DNA from: Nilaparvata lugens
Taxonomy: Eukaryota > Arthropoda > Insecta > Hemiptera > Delphacidae
DNA: 64,000 nt
Assembly: GCF_014356525.2 (NCBI RefSeq)
Contig: NC_052518.1
Span: 31,577,464 to 31,641,463, forward strand
Reading direction: 5' to 3'
A program made the translations under genes and the position numbers. Under the pieces are notes generated by a model. It was not told the origin of the DNA and did not search any database. It saw nothing but the letters and a program-made list of their open reading frames with translations. Of this stretch, positions 53,539-64,000 are shown piece by piece (position 1 is the first letter of the stretch; the number at the start of each line of letters is the position of its first letter).

Positions 53539-54331
53539 ATACAGTGTTTACGAACTCCCTAACAATACTCTAGGGCATTGTTCCTGGGTAAAAACCATAT
53601 CTAAATATCTTATTTAAATTGTCCGGAAGTATTCAGTTACTCACACAGCGGCCATTTTCACTTATTATTTTTTTCTGAATAATGGTTGAACGTACGAAAT
53701 TGAATCTTTGCTTGATCATTTATAACAACTAGACAAAGCTAGAAAAAAATTATGATAATTTTTGAAATTCATAGAACGAAATGGCGGCCATTCAAAATTT
53801 TGTTTCTTGAATAACTCAGAAACTGTTGGTTTTACAAAAACTCTACTAGAATAACTTTTTTTAGTAAATTTAATAAATTTTTTTATGATCAGACCAATAT
53901 TAACTGAGATATGGCAGCTTTAGTGATAGGTGACCACTGAAAGTTTGTTGCAGTGCAAACCAAGGCATGCTGATAGAGTCGCCTTAATGATGCAACAATC
54001 TCTATTTGCATTGAATGGTTATAGTAAGTGATTTTAGGTCATTTTAAACAATACATTAACGTTACATAACCCTCTAAAGGTGGGTCACCAACCACTAAAA
54101 CTGCCATATCTCATTTTTTTCTAGCTTTGTATACCGTAGTCGTTATAAATGATCGTGCAAAGTTTCAATTTCGTATGTTTACCCATTATTCAGAAAAAAA
54201 TAATAAGTGAAAATGGCCGCTGTGTGAGTAACTGAAGACTTTCGGACAATTTAAATATGATATTTGGATATGTTTCTTACCCAGTAACAATGCCCTAGAG
54301 TATTGTTAGGGATTTCGTAAACATCCTGTAT
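53539..54331. mobile_element. MITE with long inverted ends, TA flanked
   Basis: The left end ACAGTGTTTACGAACTCCCT and the right end reverse AGGGATTTCGTAAACATCCTG are imperfect. The next 200 bp match closely in reverse (AACAATACTCTAGGGCATTG, CTCACACAGCGGCCATTTTC). TA borders suggest a mariner-type target. The centre contains GCCATATCTC-like repeats and no ORF. Confidence 0.75.
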
Positions 54332-55589
54332 ATATAATTGGAAAGGAATGTATATCTCTATAAATAAGAGAGAATTTTCAATTTCATGAGGAAATATATC
54401 GATTATTAAGAAATACGGTACATAATTCAGAGATTAAACTATCTTTTAATAGGTTACAATTTTATTAATAATATGAATGATCTAGGAATATTTGTAACTG
54501 GAATGCTCATTGGAGTCCTATTGATTTTAGTTGACAATTCTGACTTGAAAATATACAAATGAAATATATAATTTAATGGAAGAAAAATGAAAGGATCCGG
54601 TGGAGTTGATTTTTGTCCACTCATTGAAAACAAATAGTTTCTAAAACTCTGCCATGCTACATGAATAGAAATTATCAATCTATTCATTTAGAAATGGAAT
54701 TTTTCTAGTTAACAATTCCCAGATCATTTGTTTGAAGTTGAAAGGAAAGCATCGAAAACAGAATAAAAGTGAGTAAAATAAAATAAAAAATTGAAAATTC
54801 TTCATTTGGAGAATAAATTATTTTCAATCTAATTATCAAAATAACGGATATTTTGATAGTGCTGAATCATATATTAATAACTTGAGCTATTCTTAAGATA
54901 ATGGTAGGACAGGCTCAATACCCACCTTTCTACCCATCTCTTCAACTTATAATTTGTTTAAAATTATTTATTCATTTACAAATATTGAGAGTGGATTAAA
55001 AATAGAACTTACAACATATGGATTCCCCAATTATTTATTTATTTATCTATAGTTACATTCATTTATCATATTGTTCTTTTTCCAATTGAAACCAACGTAA
55101 AAAACTTAATGATACTAGTTATAAACTGGATGAACTGAAACATAGTTCATTCCTACCAATAAAAACCGTATTATAAGTAATCACAAAATTAAACTTAATA
55201 TAATCGCAGAAATCCTGCATAAAATATAAACGCCATTCAAAATATATTATTAAATTGAATCAATTACGTACTGGAATTAATAGTGAAGTTATTTCCTACT
55301 CAATAATGTAAGATGAATACAATCACAATCAAAATATAAATACAATTCAAGAATTCAACTCTTCCCCCTAGTGATTTTTGTATTCACCATCACACATAAA
55401 GAGTGGACTTGCAGTTCCGCAACTAAATGCATAGAACCCTTTGAAAAAAAAATTTCTCAGACATTTACTCCTCCAACTGAAAATTGATGTAGATTTTAAA
55501 GTGGAGGAACAATTCTAGTTGAGTGTGAACAAATCTATTCTGACTAGACTTATTTGATTAGTGAGAAAAAGTTACCCTAGTGGAAGAGA
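54332..55589. other. No gene recognised
   Basis: AT-rich unique sequence, no supported feature. Confidence 0.45.
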
Positions 55590-56215
55590 TCCATAGAAAT
55601 CGATAGAAAAACTCTATTGATATCAATATATGCTCATGGATATCAATATGTGCTCATGGATATCGATAGAAATCCATGGATACCAATAGAAATCACGGTA
55701 AATACAGTCAATGAACTTATATTGATATCACTACAAGTTTAGTGATATCAATAGAAGTTCATGGATACCAATAGAAATCACGGTAAATACAGTCACTGCA
55801 AGTTTAGTGATATCAATAGACGCTCATGGATATCAATAGAAATCCATGGATACCAATAGAAATCACGGTAAATACAGTCAATGAACTTATATTGATATCA
55901 CTACAAGTTTAGTGATATCAATAGGAGTTCATGGATATCAATACACTTCACGGTAAATACAGTCAATGAACTTCTATTGATATCACTGTACGTTCAGTGA
56001 TATCATAGGTGCTCATGGATATCAATTGAAATAATGGTGAATACAGTCAACGAAAATCTATTGTTATCACTAAACTTTTAGTGATATCAATAAAAGTAAA
56101 TGGGTATGTATCATTAGAAGTAAATACAAACAAATAGAAATCATGGTAAATACAGTCAATGAGCTTCTATTGATTATATAAAATCTTCATTGATATCAAT
56201 AAGGACAGGTTTCTG
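55590..56215 (+). repeat. 85-bp tandem array with hairpin-forming units
   Basis: The landmark CGGTAAATACAGTCA recurs at about 55696, 55781, 55866, 55951 and 56035 (spacing 85), then at 56143. Complete units contain TTGATATCACTA..TAGTGATATCAA, a perfect 12-bp stem with a 6-nt loop (55722-55751, 55892-55921). Units also carry CATGGATA(T/C)CAATAG. Six units with substitutions and partial deletions are visible. Confidence 0.85.
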
Positions 56216-56329
56216 AGCTCTCAGGATGATATTACCCATGTTAACACACAATGTGAAAATCACGTTTCTTCACTTGAATAAAAAGTGAAAATGTTAAAAG
56301 TGAAAATCAAACATTTTTTCAACTCTCAA

Positions 56330-56950
56330 TTTAGGCTTTCTGACCAACAGTTCGGATGAGAAATCGAATTTAAACCCCTTTCTACCTGTTGCAAAATCGT
56401 TTACAACACACCGTTATCGAGATAAAAAAAATTTCATGCCAATTAAATTTTTGATGGAAAATTTTTGAATTTTCCAAAAAAGTCTCACATTGAGCTTTCT
56501 GTTAATCAATTCAGGTAAAGAAATGAATTTCCAGCACTTTTTGCCTCTTGCAAAATTCGTCTACAGGGCACCGTTAACAATATATAGACCTTTTGAGGTA
56601 ATTTTAAATGCAGTTAAAAACTTGGTACTGTAATAATTTTGGCAGATTTTCAATTTTCCTGGAACAATGTATTTTTTATGAATGATTCGGGTGTAGAAGA
56701 GAATTTCCAGCACTTTTTGTCTCTTGCAAAAATCGTTTACAATGCACCATTAACGATTTATAGACCTTTTGCGGTAATTTTAAATGCAGTTAAAAACTTT
56801 GAATTATTTTGGCAGACTTCCAATTTTCCCGAAACAATCTATTTTTGATAACTGATTCGGGTGTAGAAGTGAATTCCCAGCACTTTTTGTCCTATGTGAA
56901 AATCCTGTCAGACGTGCCGTTAACGTGCTACTGACGTTTAAAATTTAAAA
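56330..56950 (+). repeat. About 170-bp tandem array, four degenerate units
   Basis: The blocks GTAGAAG.GAATT.CCAGCAC, TTTTTG.C.C.TGCAAAA.TCG and ACCGTTAACGA recur at spacings of 159, 176 and 172 bp (landmarks 56391, 56550, 56726, 56898). TAGACCTTTTG.GGTAATTTTA appears in two units. This is satellite-like and non-coding. Confidence 0.75.
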
Positions 56951-58405
56951 AAAAAATTTGGTTCATCTTGAAAAATTCTAAAAAAATTCATGAACGTTTC
57001 TGTTCATATTATAACCTTGTCCTAGAATTTGAAATGATTCCATTCAAAATTGGAAAAGTTATAACACTTTTTCAAATTAGATCACAGTTTATGATGAAAA
57101 TCATGCAGTATCCAAAATTACTCTCACAGACTTTGAAATGATTTTTGGGGTTTCAATTCAAATAATAACAACCGACTATTTTATCGTTTCCAACATTATT
57201 TCAGTGTCAAGCACAAATGTCCCCCCATAAAAATCAATAATCTCCACCTGAAATTAATATCAAATGTTTTAATAACAGTAACATTGTCAATAATTTTGAA
57301 ATTGCCACCATTACTATGGTATCGAATGAAAATATCAATATATTATCAATAATATTGATACTGTGAAATTGAAAAATCAAAGTCTTAACAATCGATATAT
57401 CAAGCTAATTATAACTTTTTTCCCGGGGAAAACTGATTTTATTGCATTCAAAAATGTAGAAATCAGGATTGTATTCTACTTTTACTTATTTAAACTATGT
57501 AATTTGAATAATACATTTCCAAACAAAGATGTAGATGACATTTGAGAATATGTAATTATTAATAGTCGATAATTATTATTTGTCGATGTATTGATAATAT
57601 TATATCAACATTTCGGGTTTATCGATTTTGGCTTTAGACCAGAGTGCTGCACGCCATTTGGTTCAATGCATTTTGCATTTTTGCAACCAATGGACCAACG
57701 GTTTTTTGAGGTTGTTTGTGTTTTGTAGTTTGTAATTTTTGTGATTTTATCCAGGAAATATAGGTAAGTCAAGTGATTTTGTTGTTATTGATGTACCATA
57801 GAATGAAAGAATAAATTTATTATAGGTCTAAATACTTATATATTTAAATGATAATCTTTTTGAAAGACTATTATAGGCCACGCATTACATAACCTAATAA
57901 TAATAAGAGAAAAGCCTCTTGAATTTATCATTGCTGGAAATAAGATGATTATTATTCTAGGCAGACACATTCCAGGGTTATATGCTGGTAGATATAAATT
58001 TGAATGTGTAGCAAAACTTTTTATTTAGCCTAACCTAAGTAGGCCTAATTGAAGTCACCACAAACTAATCTACACTCATGTTATTATAATGAACTTAATA
58101 TCAATAATATATGACTGTGGATTGATAGATTAAAATTTATTCAGTTGTTTTCTGGACCGGCAGGCTTAATTTAAACTTTTTCCAGCAAGCAATTGATTCA
58201 TTTATTTATATTAACATCTTTATATCTTATTCCAATTTAGAAAAACTATCGATGTAGTCCTCTCATTTTAGCAATATATATTTTATATGATAAGAAAGAG
58301 TGAGACTGTGTGTTTGCAACATGTGTGTTTTTCCAATTTTCCAGTCAAAAAATATTATTTGAAATATGTTTAATTATAAGTAAACTTTTGTTTCATCTCT
58401 GATAG
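56951..58405. other. No clear gene; possible untranslated first exon
   Basis: Mostly AT-rich. GGAAATATAG-GTAAGT at 57756-57770 is a perfect splice-donor consensus after a GC-richer segment (57640-57760), which could be an untranslated first exon of the weak gene candidate described below. Confidence 0.25.
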
Positions 58406-58519
58406 GAGTTGTGGTGATGAAATTTTCCAACACAAAAGAAAAAGACATAGAAGCAGTACAGTAATCAAATACTGGCTGAAGTCTCCAAAAACTCGGTTTA
58501 CCAGCAAAGAGAAATCTAA
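58406..58519 (+). CDS. Candidate internal exon of a small unknown gene
   Basis: CATCTCTGATAG precedes and AATCTAA-GTAAGT follows a 114-nt block. In the second-base frame it is open throughout and basic (CGDEIFQHKRKRHRSS then TVIKYWLKSPKTRFTSKEKS). Good splice sites on both sides and an open frame are the only evidence. The frame does not run on into the ATG frame of the next candidate exon, so the model is incomplete or wrong. Confidence 0.22.
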
Positions 58520-58631
58520 GTAAGTCTCATTTTTGATTAATTTAAAACAGAATATAAAGTCAAACAATTTTTTTCTATGGGTGATGTCCACATGAGCTCT
58601 AGGCTTGTGATAATCATTATAAGTTAGTAAT

Positions 58632-59405
58632 CATACCGGGTGAGTCATATGTATGGGAACCTTTCAATAAATTAGATACTGTTGTAGATATAATACTGTA
58701 GCTTTCAGGATATGTTACTGGTCAAATACTCTAACTCTTGACGTACGGTACAACTGAATTTCAACCCCCTTCATAAGGGGTTGACTAGGTTCAGAATGTA
58801 TAATATGGTGACTCAAGAGTTTTAACTGGAATATTTTTAATGTAAACGCCTATTGTGTGGTACATTATTTTAAAGGGCTTTTTAAAACAAGAAACATAAC
58901 ATCAATTAAAATGTACTATGAAACTTGAATCCAAAACGGTGGCTGATTGAAGTTACAGTTTGTAAAGAAATGAGAGGTTATAACTCAAATATTTTTAATG
59001 TAAACACCCATTGTGTGATACATCATTATAAAGGCCTTTTTAAAACTAGAAAAATGACATCAATAAAAATCTATGATACTTTTATCCAAAATGGCGGCTG
59101 ATTGAATTTTATCAATTATTTCTTTAAAAACCAAAGCTTCAATCTTCAGCCACCATTTTGGATAAAAGTATCATAGAAGATTTTTATTGATTTCATCTTT
59201 CTCGTTTTTAAAAGGCTTTTAAGATAATACACAATGGGTATTTACATTCAAAATCTTTGATTTACAACCCCCAAGGGGGTGACTTATGAGGAGTTGAAAT
59301 TCAGTTGTATGTCAAAAGGTGGAGTATTCGACCAATAACTTATCCTGAAAGTTACAGTATTATATCTACAACAGTCTCCAACTTATTGAAGGGTTGAAGA
59401 CTGTG
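58632..59405. mobile_element. Inverted-repeat element with internal triplication
   Basis: The left sequence CTGTTGTAGATATAATACTG at 58679 is repeated in reverse at about 59369-59388, with about 100 bp of matching flank (CTTTCAGGATA.GTTA.TGGTC, ACAACTGAATTTCAAC). A 145-bp internal block is present twice directly (about 58835 and 58985) and once inverted (59145-59275). Non-coding. Confidence 0.65.
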
Positions 59406-60414
59406 ATGTTTTGAAAATAAATTCAATTTTAATAAAAATTATTGTTGTTTCACCATTTTATTAAAGCAAAAATCTCCCTATTGGCTATCCAGACATTTTT
59501 GGTTTTTTCACATTGGTGATGCAAAGCTAATACAAGCAAATGGCTGATACAAAGTCCAACAGCTGAAAAATAAGCTTACATGAAACATTTTTGAAATTTG
59601 TCAGCTGTTGAATGATTACAAATGAAAATGAGTTTTTTTGTAATTATAGTGTCCAGCTGTTAGATTGCATAATATATCACTACTTTCTAGGAAAAATCCA
59701 TTTGTCTGAATAGGACTTTATAGTTGAATTTAATTTTTATTCAGTTTTGTGTAAAATTATTGTAAAGTTAGGGTAGAGAATTTACTTCACATTATATTGT
59801 GGTTATTCAAAAGTTTTATAAGATTTATAGTTTTTTAATGTAAAAATGAAGAATTTGAAAGGTTATTCATTCAGAATAATTAAGGTAATCCTTCTCCATC
59901 TTTTCACGATAAAATATTGTAAAAATGTATTTCAAAAACGTTATTTACATGTGAATTTTTGGAAATTTTCATGCGAAGGAAATGACCAAATGTGGGACAA
60001 GAAATGTAGAAGAAACCGTTTTATTCATGTTCTTTTCTGAGAGTTCAGTATACATGTTCAGTATAACGGGAAAATGTACAAACAAAAAAAACGTTATTTT
60101 CAAGTTTCAGTTTCACGTACTTATCACGTGAAAAGTTGGAACATTTACACTTTTTTTCACGTGAAAAAATGTGATTTTCTCGACTTTTCCACCAGAATAT
60201 GACGTTATAATGTAAAACTGTGAGGACATAATTTTCACGTGAAAAAAAACGCTCTTGTGTTATCTTGGACTTTCCTTTCAGGAGAGGGAGAGTCATACAT
60301 ATTTGAATACATTTTAGGTTATTAAATAAATTTGCTAGCAGATTAATTCAGGAAATAAAATCCTAATTTTCTAATTTGTAAAGATTGTATACTTTGAACT
60401 GTTATTTGTTCTAG
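59406..60414. other. No gene; CACGTGAAAA motif cluster
   Basis: AT-rich. Four or more copies of TTTTCACGTGAAAA or CACGTGAAAA lie within 60110-60250. Otherwise no feature is seen. Confidence 0.45.
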
Positions 60415-60563
60415 AAATGTTCAAACACCGGATCATGGAGGAAAATCTGAATGCTACAAAAATTGAGATTGAATTGAGGTACAGTAACATGAACCAGTAT
60501 GTAGCTCAAAAAATTGCTACTTTAAACAGGAAGAGATTAAAGTATTCTGGAGCACCACAATAA
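60415..60563 (+). CDS. Candidate terminal exon of a small unknown gene
   Basis: TTATTTGTTCTAG is a good 3' splice site. The ATG at 60417 opens 48 codons (MFKHRIMEENLNATKIEIEL to KRLKYSGAPQ) ending at 60561-60563, followed by AATAAA at 60608-60613. Charged helical composition is unlike AT-rich noise. It could be the end of a small host gene or an old transposon-derived ORF; nothing identifies it. Confidence 0.3.
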
Positions 60564-60954
60564 GGACCTTTCTTAATAGATAAATGACATGCATATGAGT
60601 TATTTTAATAAACAAACTTCTCACATTATTCATGTCTTAACTATTTACATCCCTTAATTTTTCATCAATATGTCATTAGACATCTATTCACTGAATCCAA
60701 TTCACTTATATTAATTATAGATAATTGAACAGGTATACTCTCTTGTCTAATCGCAGTTATCGTTGAGCAGCCGAAGCGAGCGGACGTGTAATCTGATTTT
60801 TCTGTCTGTGCGTGCAATGTCGGAGTGACTGTTTTCGTTTTCCTGCCGCTCTAAAATCGTTCAATAGAACTCGTATAAGCTAAAATATCTAGTATTCATA
60901 TTAGTCAGTGCATTGTGGGTTTTGTTGGGTGCAGTGTATAATAGCAGTAAAGCC

Positions 60955-61959
60955 ATGTCAGTCTGTAGTTCTTGCAATCTGTCTGTTAATAGAAATAGTA
61001 AAGACAAAATCATTTGTGCTCAGTGCAAGTCTTATTTCCATGGGAAGTGTGTGGGCCTCCGTGATACTGAAATAGAAGAATTCGCGGGACGAGATTGGTC
61101 ATGTAAAACATGTTCTTCGAATTTCAGACTTCAACGCGCTAATTCTGACTCAACCCCAGTTCGATTTAATACTGTCCAACTTTCTAATAGCTCATTTATA
61201 ACTCTGGAGACTCTTAATGAATCGTTGGCAGAGATAAAGACTATGTTTTTGAATAGCCATGAAAAACTGAGTGAAGATCTTTCTAATCTTATAAAATCTT
61301 GTACCGAGAAACAGTCTGTATTAATTCAGACGCAACAAACAAAAATTGATGAACTCTCTCATGAAAATCAAGCTCTGCGTAACAAGTTGAACGAGGTAAC
61401 AGCTCAACTTGACTCCTTAGAGCAGTATTCGAGGAGAAACACTGTCGAAATTTATGGTGTTCCCTCAAAATCGGATGAGGACGTAACAAAAATAGTCGTT
61501 GATGTGTGCAAGACACTAGGGATGGACGCCACGAAGGAACCCATAGACGCATGTCATCGACTAAAGAAAAGGAATAACCGTCCAACGTCGGGCATTGCAG
61601 TCAAGTTTGTAAGTCGAGGGGATGCTGAGGAGCTGATTCAACGGAGAAAGAGGAGGAAGGAGCTCAATTCTGGACAATTAGGAATCCCTGGTGAGACGAG
61701 TCCTGTTTAAATCAACAGGTCGTTGACAGTGGTGCGAAGAGTCTTGCTCGCTAAAACCAAAACTATGCAGCGCGAGAACGGTTTTAAATTCGTATGGGTG
61801 GACAGCGCCGGCAGAGTGAAAATTCGTCTCGTGGAAGGAGGTAAAGCGTTTGTGATAGATTCTGAAGTTGACTTGGAGAATTTTGTTTCCGAGTTTAAAG
61901 AGAGCATTGTTGAACATAAAACTGATGAAAATAATGTATTGAGTGATAGGGCACAGTAG
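60955..61959 (+). pseudogene. LINE ORF1: PHD finger, coiled coil, RRM-like domain
   Basis: Starting at the ATG at 60955, residues 4-50 hold a C4HC3 PHD-type zinc finger (CSSCNLSVN..CAQCKSYFHGKCVGL..WSCKTC). A coiled coil follows (about 90-155), then LDSLEQYSRRNTVEIYGVPS and PIDACHRLKKRN, the RRM-like RNA-binding core, and finally a C-terminal domain (LTVVRRVLLAKTKTM, GFKFVWVDSAGRVKIRL). An in-frame TAA at 61708-61710 splits it just before the C-terminal domain; no shift is needed. The protein would bind LINE RNA. The upstream in-frame extension to 60913 lacks an ATG. Confidence 0.85.
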
Positions 61960-62994
61960 TATGAAATTGATTAGAGTAAAGAGACTGTAATGGGATACTG
62001 ATATTGTAGAATGATTATGCAACATGTACGAGTATAAGTATTGTGACTTTTGGATTACCTTTATTCACATAGGTTAAGTTGGTGTGTGATAGGGGTGGTA
62101 GGTAAGAGGGAGTGAATGATAATATCCAAGATTGTAGCTTATACTCTGACTAATTTTATCTCAGAAATGTCAATTGAATTACATTTTAGTGGCTTATCAT
62201 TCGTTCACTGTCGAATTTCTTTTCATTTCGACTTACAGATAAGGATTCTTTCTCCCATAATTCTTATTTCAAATGTAGATGGATTTAGCAGTTGTTTTCT
62301 TCCTCATCTTTCACAGATAGGTGATACTATCAAAGATTAATTTGATACGATAAAATTGTATTCCTTTAGGAATAATTGCTAACTTCCTCTTATTGTTGTT
62401 ATCTACTCGGTGATGGGAAGTTTCAACTGTTAAACTCTTTAAACTGTTTATCATTGGGATCGATAGCTTGATTTATTCCAGTTGAGAATAAGAAAATGAA
62501 ATGTTTTATCGTGAGATCACGGTATTCCAATTTGCATATTAGCTTACCTCACACTAATTCTATGCTGATTCTAATCTCTATTACTCTCTTTCAATTTTAA
62601 ATATTTCACATAACAAAAAAAAATAATTATGAATAATTTTGTCATTGCTGGATATTATTTCATTCATTGGCGGCTGGAGTGTGTAAGCTACTACGGTCAT
62701 CGTTACATTGCATTTTTATGTATAGTTGGTTTTCTTTCTTTTTGTGGAAGGCTCAAAGTTGATTTTTTTTCATAAATCACTGACAGATTTTTTACTTTAT
62801 AATATATTTTATTTCATTTGTTTAGTCCATTCAATTTCATTTCACTTATTATTTTCATTATCATATTGCATTCTTATTATTATTTTCTTTTTTTTCTTTT
62901 TTTCCTAAGTATTATTCTTCATCATAAATCTATATTCTTTTCATCCAAAGTATTATTTATTTAATCACAGAAATTCCGGTGTATTTGTTCAGTC
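61960..62994. other. ORF1-ORF2 spacer of the LINE
   Basis: A T-rich stretch of about 1 kb with no good ORF. It ends in pyrimidine tracts (62870-62910) and TTTAATCACAG at 62968, which resembles a 3' splice site, 27 bp before the ORF2 start. Confidence 0.5.
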
Positions 62995-64000
62995 ATGGCT
63001 GGAGAGGTCTTATGTTATTATGAAAATGTTGGAGGGATTAGGACAAAAATTAATAAGTTTCACTCAGGTATGACATCATCGGATTTTCAGATAATAGCAC
63101 TGACTGAAACATGGCTACATGGTGGCATACTTGACAGTGAATTATTTGATAATCGCTTTTCGGTTTTTCGACCGAGTGGTTGATGGTAATACTGTTGGGG
63201 GCGGAGTGTTGATTGCCGTTGACAAGAGACTGAACCCGGTACTATGTGGTTTCAGTCCAGGTATTCCAGAGATTCAGGCACTATGGGTAAGAATTAGTAT
63301 TGATAAAAAATTCATTTATTTAAATGTTGTATACTTTCTGCCAGCTTGTCGAAGACAAATATTTGTGGATTATTTTGACTGTGTTGATAGATTGTATGAG
63401 GAGTTAAAAATTGATTCTTGTGTTGTGATGGGAGATTTCAATCTGCCTGAGGTAACTTCATGTACCTATTCTCTGGATATGGGAAGTGCTAGAGCTAAAG
63501 ATCTTGCTAGTTTTATGAGTTTACATGATTTGTCTTCTCACAACAACATTGCGAATGAAAATGGTCGAACACTCGACCTTATATTAAGTAATATGCAAAT
63601 CCGGGTGGTAAATGAGACTGAGGAATTGGTAAATAGAGTTCCACATCATCCCATACTTTCCCTCGGTTTATCCTTCCCTGAGTCAGTTTTGGGTGATGCA
63701 GTAACAGATGGTACTTTTTTCAATTGGAAGAAGGGAAACTTTTTTGGTTTGTATAATGATCTAAATGCTGTAGATTGGAATCCATTATATAATACTGCTG
63801 ATGTTGATGTGGCAGTTGAATTCCTTTACACTAAATTGAGGAATGTAATTGATATACATATTCCTAAGTATAGGATGAGGAATTGTAAATCAAACTACCC
63901 TCATTGGTACACATGGGATATTATGAGGGATTTAAAGATAAAAGATAAATATGCCAAAAAGAGAAAGATTTCGAGGTATTATGATGAAATGTTCAAAACG
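62995..64000 (+). pseudogene. LINE ORF2, apurinic-type endonuclease domain (partial)
   Basis: The ATG at 62995 begins MAGEVLCYYENVGGIRTKIN, the standard start of the LINE endonuclease, with LTETWLHGG carrying the catalytic Glu. A frameshift lies in or after the T run near 63157-63170. The second frame is then open from about 63170 to the window edge, 277 codons, with GGGVLIAVDK, CVVMGDFNLPE (catalytic Asp/Asn) and TLDLILSN..VPHHPIL. The enzyme nicks target DNA for reverse transcription. The type differs from the LINE at 6246. Confidence 0.85.

Larger units (their letters stand above)
60757..64000 (+). mobile_element. LINE with PHD-finger ORF1 and ORF2, continuing beyond the window
   Basis: A GC-richer start (GAGCAGCCGAAGCGAGCGGA near 60764) resembles a LINE 5' UTR, followed by ORF1, about 1 kb of spacer and the endonuclease end of ORF2. 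RT and 3' end are outside the window. Only one stop in ORF1 and one frameshift in ORF2 are seen, so the copy is young. Confidence 0.8.

Noticed and set aside
55590..56215. CRISPR-like array
   Set aside because: The context is eukaryotic, the 85-bp units are continuous rather than repeat-spacer, and there are no cas genes.
1..64000. tRNA or rRNA genes
   Set aside because: No cloverleaf with A and B boxes and no rRNA-like block was found on inspection; a covariance search would be decisive.

Overview
The window is eukaryotic, AT-rich and dominated by mobile DNA. Jockey-type LINEs, a BEL/Pao element, a Ty3/Gypsy element, a Penelope-like element, foldback elements, MITEs and a Polinton/Maverick late-gene block together suggest an arthropod, most likely an insect (inference from repeat content; no conserved host gene is available to confirm it). 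A run of 100 N at 15000-15099 marks a scaffold gap. Only three short stretches look like possible host exons, all weak.

Region 1 (1-4450) is the best-preserved gene block. It is the virion-gene end of a Polinton/Maverick (adintovirus-like) element, with all genes on the plus strand and tightly packed or overlapping: the end of a basic protein, an adenain-like cysteine protease, a penton-like minor capsid protein, a small basic protein, the double jelly-roll major capsid protein, then four accessory ORFs. One accessory ORF ends in a BIR-like zinc motif. All these frames are open. DNA polymerase B, integrase and ATPase would lie to the left of the window. The flank to 6000 holds duplicated 34-bp repeats and a hairpin.

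Region 2 (6000-23400) is a graveyard of retroelements: a GA-rich/G-quadruplex tract, a 5'-truncated LINE with frameshifts, an LTR-element gag remnant, two LINE ORF1 fragments, the gap, a minus-strand BEL/Pao gag-protease-RT, and further Jockey-like RT remnants.

Region 3 (24200-30000) is a nest of DNA transposons. A GGGCCGTTTGCACAG-ended element holds a TA-flanked element, which holds one copy of a GGCC-ended 1.7-kb element. An inverted second copy sits next door, so about 3.5 kb can fold back on itself.

Region 4 (30500-38600) has a minus-strand LINE remnant, two small palindromic MITEs beside AT microsatellites, long stretches with nothing recognisable, and one possible minus-strand last exon.

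Region 5 (38597-50066) is the most intricate nest. A foldback element with TAGTCCAGTCA ends is interrupted by a 5'-truncated Gypsy copy flanked by a target duplication, and by a Penelope-like element. The latter is interrupted by a hAT-type element with an exact 8-bp target duplication, and that hAT element itself carries another copy of the same foldback family. A second complete foldback copy lies just downstream.

Region 6 (50100-64000) has several MITEs, an 85-bp hairpin-forming tandem array, a 170-bp tandem array, weak candidate exons, and at the right edge a fairly intact LINE (PHD-finger ORF1, endonuclease of ORF2) that runs out of the window.
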